Source of the DNA: Neopestalotiopsis rosae
Taxonomy: Eukaryota > Ascomycota > Sordariomycetes > Amphisphaeriales > Sporocadaceae
Assembly: GCA_023078685.1 (NCBI GenBank)
Contig: JALGAS010000002.1
Coordinates: 3,224,001-3,288,000, forward strand
Length of the DNA stretch: 64,000 nt
Direction: 5' to 3'
Shown here: positions 12,234 through 24,593 of the stretch, in pieces
Layout: each line of letters opens with the position of its first letter
Numbering within the stretch: position 1 is the stretch's first letter
Made by a program: the position numbers and the translations under genes
The notes under the pieces: model-generated
Told to the model about the DNA's origin: nothing
What the model saw: only the letters and a program-made list of their open reading frames with translations
Database searches by the model: none

Positions 12234-14550
12234 TTTGACTGATTTTTCTATTGCAAGTGCAAGGTTCTTGTAGATAATTCGCGTACAGACTATGCAATGG
12301 CAGCTCAAGATGGGGAGTGGCTAAGAAGACGAAGGAATGTCAATGACGGGAGTCCCCTTTCAAAGCGTGGAGGATTAAATAATATACCTTGGCACTTGGC
12401 TGTCAATGGTACGACAAGGGAGGACAGGACAGAATGCAGCTGTGCTGGCTGGCGGTGATGTTTGATTGCGGGGTAGAAACAACAAAGCGGGCAGTGAACG
12501 GGGAGGTTGCTAGGGAAGAGGGACGTTCAGAACTTTGGGTCTTGGCAGACTTTATAATAAGACTGGATGCTAGTGATCAAGTTGTAAAACGAATGTAACA
12601 AGTACCTTTCTTGGACGGATGCCTTTTATTGGTTCCCCTTTTTTGTCCTGTTCGATTGATGATTCAGATTACAAGGAACGGCCAAGTTGGAGAGGCCGCA
12701 AGTACATACACACAACAGGTCAGACAGAGAGCTGAAGTGCTCCTGGCGAGGTACCTACCTGCCTCTCTACCAGTCAATGACCCAAGTTCTCAAGAGGAGC
12801 AAAGTAGCTGCGGCAAGCTTTAGCTCAGGTATGTCTGTCTCCCTTCTCCGTCGGAGGCCTGTTGGCTGGCTAATCGAGAACCTCAATGGATGAATGAGAA
12901 CCAGGCTGTGTTTGTTGTTCCCACGTTCAAAGGTCGCATAGCTCATTCGTCTGGTACATTTCAGAGACTACGGACCATTCGGGGCTCAATAGTCGACCCC
13001 ATAACACTCCCCACTCTCAGACAGCTGCAGAGACTACGTGGGGCAATCTGCTTTGCCATGTTGTGCTGGGTTTCGTCGTCAGAACAAGGTAAAAATATTT
13101 GCTCGTTGTTCCGTGGTCACAGGTAGAGCTCGATGGACGGGCTTATGCCAAAATCTGGTGTCCAACTGTCCCTGGAGGCATCGAAACTCTGTGATACTGC
13201 CAAAGGTATACAAGTCGGATACCATTCGCCTTCTTTGGTACCCTCCAATCGGCGAGCAAAATTCTTTTCTTCTTCTTCTTCTTCTACAAGTTACACCGGA
13301 ATAATGTGTGCGTGTATGGAGTTAGAGGGGCATTGGCAAAAAAGCTTGGCATTTTCGATGTGCGGCAGGGGCCGATGACACTGCACTAAAAACCCAGCTA
13401 GCCAGTAGCCAGTAGACCAGGGGGGCCAGTGGGTGAGCTGGGCGCTGGCGACACTGCATCCAATCGCTCAATGCACCGAGCCGATCGGTGTTATGGATTT
13501 TGGAGCTCTCTGTTAGCCGTACGTAGCATTTTCCCCATCACCCATTGATCAGTTTTCCCAGCTCTGCCTTGAATGTGCCGTCCCAGCGTTCCTGTTTTTC
13601 AATCGTTGAGATCGAGATTTGAATTGTATTCAATTTCAGTGTCGTGTTTCATGCTTTGTCCTCTCTTGTGGACGTGGCCTGCCAAAAGAAGCCGAGTTAT
13701 GCTACGTGGGTAGCCCAGGTTTCAAGTAGCTATCGACTAGTGACATCATCGGTAGTTGACATCCCGGATTTTTGAGCGGTCAATAAATGAATGTATTGGT
13801 TGGCAAGGAATCGTGGCTCTTTTTTCTTCGCAAATGGCGTGTCAAAACCGGACTTTTTGAGAATGAGAACCCTGGGAAAGTTTAATATTCTTCTCCAGCT
13901 CTGTACGATCGCTGCTCAGCCAGTCATATAGCCAGTCAAGAGCAGTGGTACGATGGAACAGCAAAGTGCAGACGTGGTTTTCTTGAGCGGGATTGTGGGC
14001 AGCGGGATAAACCCGATAGACACGCATCCTTTCCTAGTCGTATATCTAATCAGTGATCTGTCACGGAATCCACAGGTGCAGATCAAAGGACAAGTGCAGG
14101 CCTGATGCAATCCCGTTCTTCCAAGAGGTTCGCCGGTGGAGTCCATCGAAGCAAGCTGAGCGATGCGTTGGAATCCGGATGGTTCCTGACTATTATATCC
14201 ACAAAATGGAGCACACGGTGTTAAGTCGGCATTGTCTACGGGTTTTTCATGGCACAGATTGGACAACCAACGGACTTAATATATGCCGATTTTGGATGCC
14301 AAGACATATGGAATGGTCCTATGAAATGTACGTATATTTGGTCTGTGAGGGAGCAGCATAAAGGTAACATGCTAGAACCAAGTATGTAAATCCACGTGTC
14401 GAGGCAATGGCCAACATTGTTATCGGCCGCAGTGTTTTTGATTCGAGATCAAAGGTGGGTTATGCTGCACTCTTTCATGTAGACTACGTACCCAAGCGGC
14501 ATGATACTGTGTACGTAACAAGAAAACCCGGGCTTTATCTAGTGTGTCCT
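12234..14550. other. Spacer upstream of GAD and downstream of the HSL-type hydrolase
   Basis: This spacer of about 2.3 kb contains the promoter of the glutamate decarboxylase gene at its left end and the 3' side of the hydrolase gene at its right end. A CTT/TTC microsatellite sits at about 13264-13284. The open frames are short, overlapping and without domain resemblance. No RNA gene was recognised. Confidence 0.55.
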
Positions 14551-16788
14551 CTAATCATCTTCATCATGCGTGCCCGTGAGAGAGCCTGCCAATCCTTGCA
14601 TCCGCCGACCCAGCAGATCATCCGTGCTCTTGAGCTTGATGATGCTCTTTGACTTGCCATTGAGACGGGCGCGTCCGTTGGCGCGCTTCCTCCTGGCCAG
14701 CCCGTCCGACTCCTGCGTCTCCTCTGCCGTGTCCGACTGCGGCACCTCCATCTTCTCGTCACTGCCGGCCCGGCCGCGCGCTGCTGCTCCTCCCCTCGTC
14801 ATGTTGATCTCCAGCGGCCTGTCCTCGTCGCCGCTCGACTCCACCCGTCGGTGGTGCCGGTTTGCGCGCTGCTCGTGTTCCCGCCTGTCCCGCATCTCAG
14901 CCGCGTTGAGCAGGTCCACGGCCCACATGGCGCAGCGGTCGATGAGCTTCCACGCCGGCGGGTACAGCGTGGGGAACTGGGTGAAGCCGTGGCTGATGCC
15001 CGGGATGAGCACGACCTCGGCAACGTCCTTTTCGTCAAAGTCGGAAATGTCGTCGAGGACTCCCAAGTGCTGAGACGTGCGCTGAGAGAAATAGGCCTGC
15101 TTGGCCTTGCGCAATCGTCCGGCGAAAATAACCGTGTCATCCACCAAGGGATCCCTCTCACCCGTCAGGAAATGTGTTTTCGGGAATTGCTGGAGCAGGA
15201 TATCCGGAGCCAAGATCGGCGACAAGAGATAGTCCTGAGAAAAGTCGGGGCGATTGTGAGGTCCGACGTAGAGGATAATCATGGCGCGCATCATCTCTGG
15301 CGTCAGGACACGATCGTTGAAGTACGATATCATGGACGACATTGCGAGTCGTGTCTGCAATGGTTGAACCTTGTGGGAGTTGGATCTGCTGTTTCGTCTC
15401 TGAGAAATGGGCGAAACAGCCGGGGATTGCGGCCACGTTTGGGGGTGAGCATGAGAATACTCTGGGTGAGGACTGCGCAAAGCCTGGTCCGTCGGCGCAC
15501 CACCAACCTCGGCGGGCTTTGCGGCTCCTCCGGCATCCATCGAGGGGCCGTCGCCCTCATCTTCGGACTCGTGGGGAGTTCCAGCCACGTCAGTGTACTG
15601 CCTACTCTTCCTTCGAAGGTAATTCTTGTTCGTGCCTCGCATCCGTCGATCCTTGACCAATGCCATTTGCTCGTCAGACATCCAGTTGCCAATATTCATG
15701 TCCAGTCCTGGGTACAAGAGGACCAAACCGTCAGGTATTGGCAGTTCGGCGAGGGCAGACCCAGGTCGCTTGTGGCTCATATTGTGCTCAATAATCATGA
15801 GCGTGAGGGCCGTTGCCAGGTTGCCACCAGCGCTGTCACCGGTGAGGACAATCTTGGGAACCCGTCGACCAGACATGCCGATGCAGCGGCCTTTGCTCCT
15901 GACAATACTGGTGTAAACATCGAAACACTCGTTCAGAGCATACGGGTACGGAAACTCGGGTGCCTTTTTGTAGTCGAGACTGAGGACCGGCAATCCGGTC
16001 TTGCCTGACCATGCGAAAAGCTTGTCGTCGTTGCACCGCGGATCCATGGCCACAAATCCACCACCTGGAATGTCGAGTATCATCTTATTGATATGCTCGA
16101 GATCAGCAATGGGTCCGTCGTAGTATAGCCATCCCGAGACAACCTCGTTGTAATCGCTAGAACTCGGTCGCGGGATCCGTATAGCCCTTGGAGGCCAACG
16201 GGTGAATCGTGGCCGCACGAGGCCTTGTAGGAATTGCAAATATGGCGTCGTGCCTTTATTCCAGCTCACGCGCAGGTGTTCCACCGTCAGCATACCTCTG
16301 ACCTTGCGGACCTTTTCGTCGGCCTGTTCTGCAGCCACCATGTAAAATACTGAGAAGACCAGACTTGCAATGTCCCGGAGCCACTTGTACTTGATCTTCA
16401 TTGCTGTCCAATATCCGGCATCGAGGGCTGTTAACACCCAAGTCGCACGGAAGTATTTCTTGTCGTACATGTTGGACATGGGCTCGGGGCTCGCCAGTCC
16501 GACCAGGGTACTAAAGTTCCTTGCCGCATACAGGTACATCATGGTGAAGAGCACGGTCTGCCATGCTGTGAGCTTTTTGGACGACAATTTCGAGAACAGG
16601 CGGATAATTGGTGGTCCATGGCGATCGCCTCTGCAATTTTTATCAGTCAGCAACGGCTCGAGGTGGCTACGTTTGGTAGCGAATAGAGTTGCTTACTTGA
16701 AGATATAGACTGACCAGAATGCCAGCACGGCGAGGACCTGAAACCTCCGTGACTTGACCGACGGCCTCCCCAATACATGGTCTATCAT
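14551..16788 (-). CDS. Membrane-anchored alpha/beta hydrolase, hormone-sensitive-lipase type
   Basis: Predicted carboxylesterase/lipase of the HSL (Abhydrolase_3) group. Two exons (16788-16697 and 16630-14551) give 723 residues. The first exon encodes MIDHVLGRPS and a hydrophobic stretch (about residues 16-30), and further hydrophobic segments lie at about 55-75 and 115-130, so membrane association is likely. The oxyanion-hole motif is PGGG (219-222) instead of the usual HGGG. The nucleophile is S297 in GDSAGG, the acid is D524 in GERDP, and the base is H578 in GISHGF. A Ser/Pro/Glu-rich insert of about 90 residues (about 363-453) splits the catalytic domain, and about 120 charged residues follow H578. 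The family normally has 300-400 residues, so both are extensions. Natural substrate is unknown; sterol ester, acylglycerol or xenobiotic ester are options. The upstream Met at 16896 is possible but less likely. Confidence 0.85.
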
Positions 16789-18613
16789 GATGATATCTAG
16801 CGATGCAAGTCTAAGAACAATGCACAAGGGAAAAAGAGGAACAGGAAAAAAAGAAAACAAGCCAGGGAAAGACGTAAAGACTGGGCCAGAATTCAAAATT
16901 GGGCCGAACGGCGAATATACTTTGTCGTTTGGGGATCACGAGCCTGTAGCATGATTCCCGGCGTTACCGAGTCAGTCTAGCGGGCAGAACATGAGACGGA
17001 AAGCAGCAGAGTATTCAGCACGCAGTATAAGTGCGTGGAAGGGTAGCGTTGCCACGAGCTAACTCGGGATCTTTCTCTGCAGGAGGTTTATCTTCAGACG
17101 ACGGCGATGACGAGAAACATGGGATGCAGCCCTAGATGAAAGAAGAAATGTGCGAGAACCCCTTTAAGGATCATTTACAGTCAGGTTTCCCCGGAGCTTC
17201 TCGAAAACTGCGCCCCCATTTTGAGCTCAACTTTGAGCTGCTGACCGACCCGGGACCCGAAAAAGCTGTTGCGGATTGTCTGGGGTCCAATCTGGGCTTG
17301 CTGGCTGCTGGCTGCTGGGTAGGGGAACCAAAGAAAAAACTAATTGGAATGCCGTTGTTGGCCGCTTTGCTGACGTTTGCGGGATTCTCTTACGGCTGAC
17401 ATGTGAAAGTTCCAAGACATCAAAAATCGATCCATCATCCCACTTTACACTAGGTTAGCTAGGACACCCCCATACGCCCAGACGCCATGCCATAGTACAT
17501 ATCTACAGTGTGTACTGCCTAGACCCCAAGCCACGCACCCACCCCTTCACCCACATGTGACCATCCCGCGTCCAACCAACCCCGTGGGAACGGACTCGAC
17601 CTTTTAAATCAGGGACTCGACTGACCCCACAATAGTCGATGTGACCTTGTGAATCTTGTCTCTGTAAACAAGCTGCGAGGGCATGGCACCTGTCAGTTGG
17701 TTCGCTGGCTGCCTTACTTTTGAATTGACATATCGCATATGCAATCGAGCAAAAACATCAAGAGACCGATGCGACCCTGCCAACACCAGTTCTTCCTTGC
17801 GGTCTCTCATTGGAGAAGTGGCAGGTCGGTGTTTATTTGCTGCTGGCTGTATAATGGAACTTGTGATAGCGGGTTGCATCCTCATGTATACACCATATAC
17901 AGCCTATTGTCTATCGTCCGTCCCCGTGCTGGAAACGAACCGGATCAGCGTGGAAAGACTCAGGTACCTCGGGCCACGGAATGAAAACCTGAGATCGGCG
18001 CGAAACCCCACATGGTAGCAATATGATAAAGCGAGCTTCAGGGGGAAAGATGAAGACAAAGACGATAGATGCCAAGGATTGATGAGTCCGAGTCGTCCAA
18101 GTTCTTGAAAGCTTGTGACTGAGCCTCTCTGAAAATAGTTCCTCGTCTTGCTGGCGTACGACCGTACCTGTTCTAGGGACCGATTACCCCTCCAAATCAT
18201 AGGCGTTAGCGGGCGCTAGACACTCCAATGACATTAGCCACAAGATTCCCAGATGGGCAATACTGATTGACAGACCTTTTTTGGGTTTTGGACACGACGG
18301 TCAAACATACTGACTAAACTATACGTTTTTTTAATTCTCCGTAATGCTTTGCCAGATATAGTCAACGTTTTCGGGATATCAGTCTACTATTGGCTGGCAA
18401 AATCTGTTGTTGTCAAATGAGTCTTTTCCGCATTGCCGACGTCGGCGGCGGCCTCTCTTATCGATAAAGCTAGTGTGGGTGTGTCATGAGATTTTCTGAG
18501 CACTTTAAAGCATTCAATTGTTGATTGGGCCCATCTGCACGATTCCGGGACTCAGTTGACGCCCTTTTTTCCTTTCATTCACTCATTGCGGCTTCAATTC
18601 AAAAAGGAACAAG
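16789..18613. other. Divergent spacer between the hydrolase and ARG8-type genes
   Basis: This shared upstream region of about 1.8 kb separates two divergently transcribed genes. It should hold both promoters. I see a GGACTCAG sequence near 18547, a one-base variant of the Gcn4/CPC1 site TGACTCA, about 65 bases before the aminotransferase start. No exact consensus copy was found. No coding region is supported. Confidence 0.5.
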
Positions 18614-20115
18614 ATGGCTTTCCGACTACCTGTGCGAAGGGCAGTTGCCTCTGGTCGACGATACCTGTCGTCTGCGCAATCTGCTGCTGCTTCCAACCTC
18701 TCCCACGAGGCCCAGCAGTCCATTGCCCGCGATGCTACCCTGCCGAATCCGGACCCGACCGAGGACTCGGCCAGCGCTGCCATGGTGAAGGAGCACCAGA
18801 AGTACATGCTCGCCACCTACGCCCGTCCGCCGCCCGTGTTCGTCAAGGGCAATGGTTCGTATCTGTACGATCTCGAGAACCGAAAGTACCTCGACTTCAC
18901 TTCCGGCATTGCAGTCAATGGACTCGGCCACTGCGACCCGGAAATGGCCAACATCATTGCGGATCAGGTGAGTAGACTTCATTTATTGTTGCAGTGCCCC
19001 AGCTCTATTATAGCTCTTTATAGGGAGGCACTACTTGCACAAACGTGATGTTCTGCCAGAGAAATACGTTTGGCTAATCAGTAAAACAGGCCAAGACGTT
19101 GTGGCATGCTTCAAACTTGTACTACAACCCGTGGACCGGCGCCCTCTCGCAGCTCTTGGTTGAGAAGACCCTCGAGTCGGGGGCCATGCATGATGCCGCG
19201 ACAGTCTTTGTGTGCAACTCGGGTTCCGAGGCCAACGAGGCCGCCATCAAGTTCTCTCGCAAGTCTGGAAAAGTGCTGGACCCATCCGGAGCCAAGCATG
19301 AGATTGTCTCATTCCACCAATCTTTCCACGGCCGAACCATGGGAAGCTTGTCCGCCACTCCCAACCCCAAGTACCAGGAGCCCTTTGCTCCCATGTTGCC
19401 CGGCTTCAAGTATGGCACATACAATGACGTTGCCGCCATCAACGAGCTGGTTACGGAAAAGACATGCGGAGTCATCATCGAGCCCATCCAGGGTGAGGGT
19501 GGTGTCAATGTCGCAACCGATGACTTTTTGATTGCCCTGGCCAAGCGCTGCCGCGAGGTTGGTGCAGTCCTCGTCTATGATGAGATCCAGTGTGGCATGT
19601 CCCGAACTGGTAACTTTTGGGCCCACGGCCATCTGCCCAAGGAAGCCCACCCCGACATCATCACGACCGCCAAGGCTCTCGGAAACGGTTTCCCCATCGG
19701 AGCCACCATTGTCAACAACAACGTCAGCGAGAAGATGAAGGTCGGCGACCACGGCACCACCTTTGGCGGCAACCCCATGGCCTGCCGACTGGCGCACTAC
19801 GTCGTCTCGCGCCTGGCCGACCCCGAGCTGCAAAAGGGCGTGGCCGAAAAGTCTGTCTTCCTCAAGAAGCGCTTCGACCAGCTCCGCGAGCGCTTCCCCG
19901 ACCTCATCAAGGAGGTCAGGGGCAAAGGTCTCATCCTCGGCCTGCAGCTCTCGCAGGACCCGACGCCCATCATCAAGGCCGCTCGCGAGAGGGGGCTGCT
20001 GATCATCTCGGCCGGCACCAACACTCTGCGTTTCGTGCCAGCGCTGACCATCACCACCGAGGAGATCGAGTCTGGATTGAACATTTTGGAGCAGGCCATT
20101 GAGTCGACCCGATAG
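18614..20115 (+). CDS. arg8: Acetylornithine aminotransferase, mitochondrial (ARG8 type)
   Basis: The PLP enzyme converts N-acetylglutamate semialdehyde to N-acetylornithine in mitochondrial arginine synthesis. Exons 18614-18967 and 19090-20115 are joined by a 122-nt phase-0 intron (gtgagt...acag), giving 459 residues. The first 25 residues are Arg/Ser-rich and lack acidic residues, as in a mitochondrial targeting peptide. Class-III aminotransferase signatures follow: YLDFTSGIAVNGLGH near residue 100, NSGSEANEAA near 160, VYDEIQCG with the pyridine-nitrogen Asp (D282), and TTAKALGNGFPIGA with the PLP lysine K313. GTTFGGNPMAC and RGKGLILG complete the fold. The LGHCDP and FGGNP forms favour the acetylornithine over the ornithine (delta) aminotransferase branch. 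General amino-acid control regulation is likely from family knowledge; only a weak Gcn4-like site is visible. Confidence 0.93.
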
Positions 20116-20495
20116 ATTTGTTGTGGGCATGCTGTACTTATTGCAAGCACTTGGTGTTAGGCGTTAAAAAAAATACTTGTTTACTTGTTTGATCTAGAGA
20201 AATGCAGACTATTGGAGCAGGTCCAACAAAACTTCAGTCACTCTACATACCGTAGGCGGGTACCAAAATGGGCCACTGTACCATGGAGAATTTGATGGAT
20301 ATGGGAAATAATCATTAAATATAGAGAGACGGCGAATTGAAGAAACTCGCATCAAGCGAGATTATATGGTATCTAAAGCCCGCTCCCATGTGATCGACCA
20401 GCGTGTTCGGTGGGGGGTTAAAAATCGTGTATTCCCATGTAAACATCATTACAGAAAGATTGTGCTTTTGCCCGTTGCTTGAACCCCTCGAATGA
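20116..20495. other. Convergent 3' spacer
   Basis: These 380 bases separate the stop codons of the convergent aminotransferase and cutinase genes. The sequence is AT-richer than the genes, has A-runs near 20165-20175 and AATAATCATTAAAT-like stretches near 20310, and probably contains both polyadenylation regions. No gene is seen. Confidence 0.6.
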
Positions 20496-21307
20496 TCAAG
20501 CCGCTGCCGATGCAACAAATGAGGCTGCCGTGTCGGCATCTCGGCCGTAGGTCAGATGAGGTGCCAGAATCAAGTCGCCGTGAGCGCAGATATTGTCGCC
20601 CGTGTGGCAAATGACCTTTGTGTTTGCGCTCGAAACTCCCTGGACTGCGTCGCCATTGTCTATATTCGCGGAAGGCCATTTGGTTAATTTACTTCAAGCT
20701 TGTTTACGTGATTCAATAGGGAGAGAGAAGGCAAACATACTCGGATCACCAAAGATGACGGCGGCCGCGACTTTGGACGAGGTGGAAGCTGGTAGCATCT
20801 TTGCTGCGTTGTGGACGAGTTGCCCGCCTTGCGAGTACCCGGCCATGACGACCTTGGTGTCGGGGCATTGAGTCATGGCTTGAGTGACAAGAGATGCCCT
20901 ATACGCGTGTGTATGTCAGTCGAAATTGTCAAAAACATGCGAGGAGAAGGAAAATCAATCAACGGTGAGTTGAGAAAAGCTTCAACTGACATTTTTGCAC
21001 TGCCTGCCTTGTCACCACCAGCAAGAAAACCAGGGACGTCGGCCGGGTACTGCACACCCTGCACGGCAATGTCGCCGCCCATCTTGTCCGACAGGGCCTG
21101 GAAAAAGGGCGGGCCGGCGACGGAGCCGACGTTGCCCAGCTCGGTGGTGCCGCGGGCGAAAATGACCGTCATGCCCTTGCAGCCGCCCGAGAGGCCGTTT
21201 TGCGTGACGCCGGCGAGGCTCTGGCGCTTGTCGACGGGCGTCGCCTGGACGTGCGTGGCCGCGAGGGCCCAGAGAAAGAAAACGACGGAGGAGATTCGCG
21301 ATTGCAT
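20496..21307 (-). CDS. Secreted cutinase (CE5 family)
   Basis: Predicted extracellular serine esterase that hydrolyses cutin or similar polyesters. Exons are 21307-20991, 20898-20741 and 20659-20496, all GT/AG and in phase, giving 212 residues, the usual cutinase length. The N terminus is a signal peptide (hydrophobic to about A22), followed by TPVDKR, a likely Kex2 cleavage site after R28. The block FARGTTELGNVGSVAGPP (50-67) is diagnostic. The catalytic triad is S128 in GYSQG, D180 in TGDNIC and H193 in PHLTY. Four cysteines (C43, C117, C176, C183) are placed for the two conserved disulfides. The gene converges with the ARG8-type gene. Related CE5 acetylxylan esterases share the fold, but the motif around D180/H193 resembles cutinases more closely. 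Substrate remains an inference. Confidence 0.9.
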
Positions 21308-22722
21308 CCTGGCAATCTCTTTTGTGTATTTTATGGCGTTTTGAATTAATTACTGTTGATTAGTTATGAGGATGGGCGGGGGCGGCGTAAGTCACAAATC
21401 TTCATGATGTAAAATGGTGATGCTTGACTGGACATGATTCGTCTTTAATATTCTTGACCCAATTTGCGATGATGATGGAGATGGCTATTGCGGCAGCACG
21501 AGACAGTAATTCTCGCTTCTTGGCGTCGTGGGCCGAAACCGACTCATACAGATCGCGACTTGTTCCCGAATAGGCAATTCCCCATTCCCCCTTGCGGTAT
21601 ACTATGCACGACCACTGCCACGATAGTACTGCGATAAGGGAGGCTCAACTCTTGTCAACCAGACCAGGGGCTATACCTACATGATCTCATACTGTCATAC
21701 CTCGGCTGCCAAACCTTCCCCCCACTGTTTAAACGTTCCGCCGCGTTATACTATGTAGACCATCCTTGCCCAGCGCGGAGTGGGAGGAATATCGAAAACG
21801 CCAAGCCAGATCGAAATCGGGAAAAGAACCACTAGAACATTGCAGAATCACCCTCAGGTGGAAAAGAAATCATATACTTGATCACCCAAGACTTGAGATG
21901 ACGCTTCAAATCCGAGAAAATGCGAGAAATGCCGAAATGCGATTGGTTCGCTTTGGGCGGGTTGTCGATGGAGAAGTATCTGAAACGGCGCTGCACCGTG
22001 GCTGAGGCCCGACCGCATCAAGAGCCTCAACCCGCCCACATTTCCGTCGCAGCAGAGGAGGCACAACATGAGCGCAGCCAGCAAGAATTGTTCTTTTAGC
22101 AGATAGTCGGGTTCGATCTCGTCCGATTGCGAAAGCTGTCAGGCTTCTCTCAAATGGTTCAAATGCCGGGACGGTATCTTTGGTCACACCACGTTTCTTG
22201 TCGGGGTTGCCCCTTGGCTTTGGACTGATGTCTGTCGAGCTGCCAGTTGTCGTGTCATGGCTCGTAAATAAGGACATTTTGGGTAAGACCTTGCCGGATG
22301 AAGGAGCGACTTTGGTTTCATGGAATGTTCCCTTACTTACAAATATCTACTGGGCCGAGGCTGAACGACGATGTTCTCACTATTGAATCAGTAAAGTACG
22401 AATGCGAGCCGAACGCGAGTTTGTACTACGGTGAACCAAGCCCACAATTCTCGAGAAAGAAGAAAATGACACACATATCACAGTGGTTGTCAATTCCTTT
22501 GAACCTCCAAGACGCTACATTCAGATGATTTCTCGTATGTACCATCGTACACTTTTGCTGCCAGCAGACCATTTCGGAGCAGGATAGACGTTTCGCACAT
22601 CTCGCCCATGTGGCGACTGTCCTCACGTCAAACAACTGTTGTGTATTGATATCCTTGCAAATTTCTACCACTCTTCAACACCATACTTTTCGCCTGCCAC
22701 ATCAAATTCCTGGGCCTCGACC
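21308..22722. other. Spacer between cutinase and GMC oxidoreductase
   Basis: The left part upstream of 21307 should be the cutinase promoter. The region 21760-22300 has overlapping open frames on both strands but no recognisable domain or splice pattern. The right 150 bases probably carry the 3' UTR of the GMC gene. Confidence 0.5.
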
Positions 22723-24593
22723 TCATGCACCAGTCAAGATATCCTCGCTGGCCTTTTCGGCAAGCATCATGGTAGGGCAGACGGGGAACGCGCCCGGCAC
22801 CTTGGGAAATGCACTGGCGTCCACGACCCTGAGGTTCGCGACGCCGTGGACTCGGAACTTGCTGTCGAGGACCGCCATGCGGTCCGTCGCGGGCCCAATG
22901 GCGCACGTGCTCGTCGGGTGGTGGCTGTGGGCTTGCAGTTTCAGCGTCTCCTTGATCTGTGCGTCGCTGCAGTTCTGCCGCACGCCGGGACACGGGTGCA
23001 GCTCGTCGAACGGGGCGATATCCGGACCGGGCACGCCCCCAAAGGCGCTGCGGATCACCTTGACGGCATCCAGCATCTCCTGCAGGTCGGCGTCCTCGCC
23101 GTGCTCGAAGAAGCGCAGGTTGATCTCGGGCATGTCGGTGGGGTCCGCGGACCGGAGACGCACGTAGCCCGCCTGGGACTTTGGGTTCATGTGCACAATG
23201 GCGCACTCGTACTCGGACGGGCCGTAGTCCCGCGGGAAGTAGGGCCAGAACCCTTCAAAGGACAGCTCGCCGCACCAGCCGTGGATGTTGCGGTGGCCCG
23301 TGGCCGACGTGGGCGTCTTGAGCAGGAGCGCCATGGGCGGCGGGGCGGCGCCCTCAAAGGGCTTGTTGGCCAGGCCGAGGACGTAGCCTTCGTAATTGTC
23401 GGCCAGGTTCTCGCCAACGCCGGGCAGGTCCTTGACGAGGGGAATGTTGAACTTCTTGAGCTCGTCCGCGGGGCCAATACCGGAGAGTTTGAGCAGCTGT
23501 GGTGAGTTAAAGGCACCGCCCGCAATGATGACTTCTTTCTTGGCGTATACTTGCTGGGTGATGCCCTTGGCGGTTGCATTGTGTCGCGGATCCGCGCTGT
23601 ACTGCGACTTGCCTCTCAAGAGCTCAACGCCGATCGCAGTAGGGTTGGCAGTGTTATTACTGAAAAGGATTTTGGTCACCAGGCTGTCCACTTGGACGGT
23701 CAGAGGATACTTGGCCGCATCAGCAAGCGTTGACTTGATGTAGGTATTCGTTCCAATTCGGTTGCCCTGGGTATCCATGTGCAAAGTCAGGCCAAAGATG
23801 CCAACGTCTTGGTCTCTGTCAGGATCCATCGCGTTCACGTCCCTAACTGCCAATTCCGGGACCTTGGCAGGATCACCACCAGTGGCGTTTACGATGAGCT
23901 CGGCCATGGTCTTGAAGCCATTGGTGCCATTGACAAAGCCATAATCACCGATAGAGGTCTGAAGCCAGCCTTCGAAACCATGGCCGGGAGTTCCCTTTGG
24001 AAGGTATGTGTTATTCTCCATCTTGATGAAGTATTTGCGCATATTTTCTGCCTTCCAGCTCTGATCACCGGTAATGTTGACAATGTAATTCCAGTCGTCA
24101 TCAGCAGGAAGGGCACAGATGCCACCATTATCTATATTTACATCTGTAAGTATTGATACCGCTCAATATGCTGCCAACACTTACGCATCGCACAACCGCC
24201 GAGGGTCCCTGCCCGCGGATACCAAATACCCAATTGCGTCGATCCAGCCGGGGGATCTAGCCCGGTATAAAAGTCGCCGTCTGGCCGACGCCACACCATG
24301 TGCTCATACTTGAGCTCTCTTTCGGGGTCTTCAGAGTGTTTGGAGAAAAAGTCCCACCGAGTCTTCTCGTCGCTCGCGGCGGGGAGGAAGTTGCCAATCA
24401 GTGACATGTTGGGGTTGTTTCCCTGATCGTCTCCGGCCTCGAGCAGAATGACCGAGTGCCCGGCCCGGGCGAGGTTGGCTGCCAGAGGTGCGCCGCCCGG
24501 CCCTGAGCCCACGACGACATAGTCATAGCTGGTGGCATTCTGTGCCGCTACTCCAGCAACGAGGAGAAAGACTGCTGTCAATTGACGAAGCAT
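22723..24593 (-). CDS. Secreted GMC-family FAD oxidoreductase
   Basis: FAD-dependent alcohol, sugar or aryl-alcohol oxidoreductase of the glucose-methanol-choline family. Exons 24593-24185 and 24131-22723 flank a 53-nt intron and give 605 residues. Residues 1-17 form a signal peptide (hydrophobic, ending VAA). The FAD dinucleotide fold is GSGPGG (29-34) with the ribose-binding E52. The AGTLGGCAMHN segment, spanning the splice junction, matches the GMC signature 1. GGAFNSPQLLKLSGIGP is signature 2. The C-terminal domain has HSHHPTSTCAIG, with H541 at the catalytic His position, and VVDASAFPKVPGAFPVCP near the end. In glucose oxidase and aryl-alcohol oxidase the second active-site residue is His or Asn in this last motif; here the aligned position appears to be Phe. 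Several N-x-S/T sites suggest glycosylation. The donor substrate cannot be read from the sequence. Confidence 0.9.

Noticed and set aside
14851..16008. Long plus-strand open frame of 385 codons
   Set aside because: It lies entirely antisense to the HSL-type hydrolase, whose catalytic motifs are clear. High GC third positions keep the opposite strand open.
22100..22140. GGGTTCGATCTC, a tRNA B-box-like string
   Set aside because: No A box, cloverleaf or terminator at suitable distance; stem pairing fails.
22639..23505. Plus-strand open frame of 288 codons
   Set aside because: Antisense shadow of the GMC oxidoreductase; no domain features of its own.
14551..24593. Possible secondary-metabolite or degradation cluster (hydrolase, cutinase, GMC oxidoreductase)
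   Set aside because: No backbone enzyme, transporter or pathway regulator is nearby, and housekeeping genes (ARG8 type, SDA1) are interleaved.
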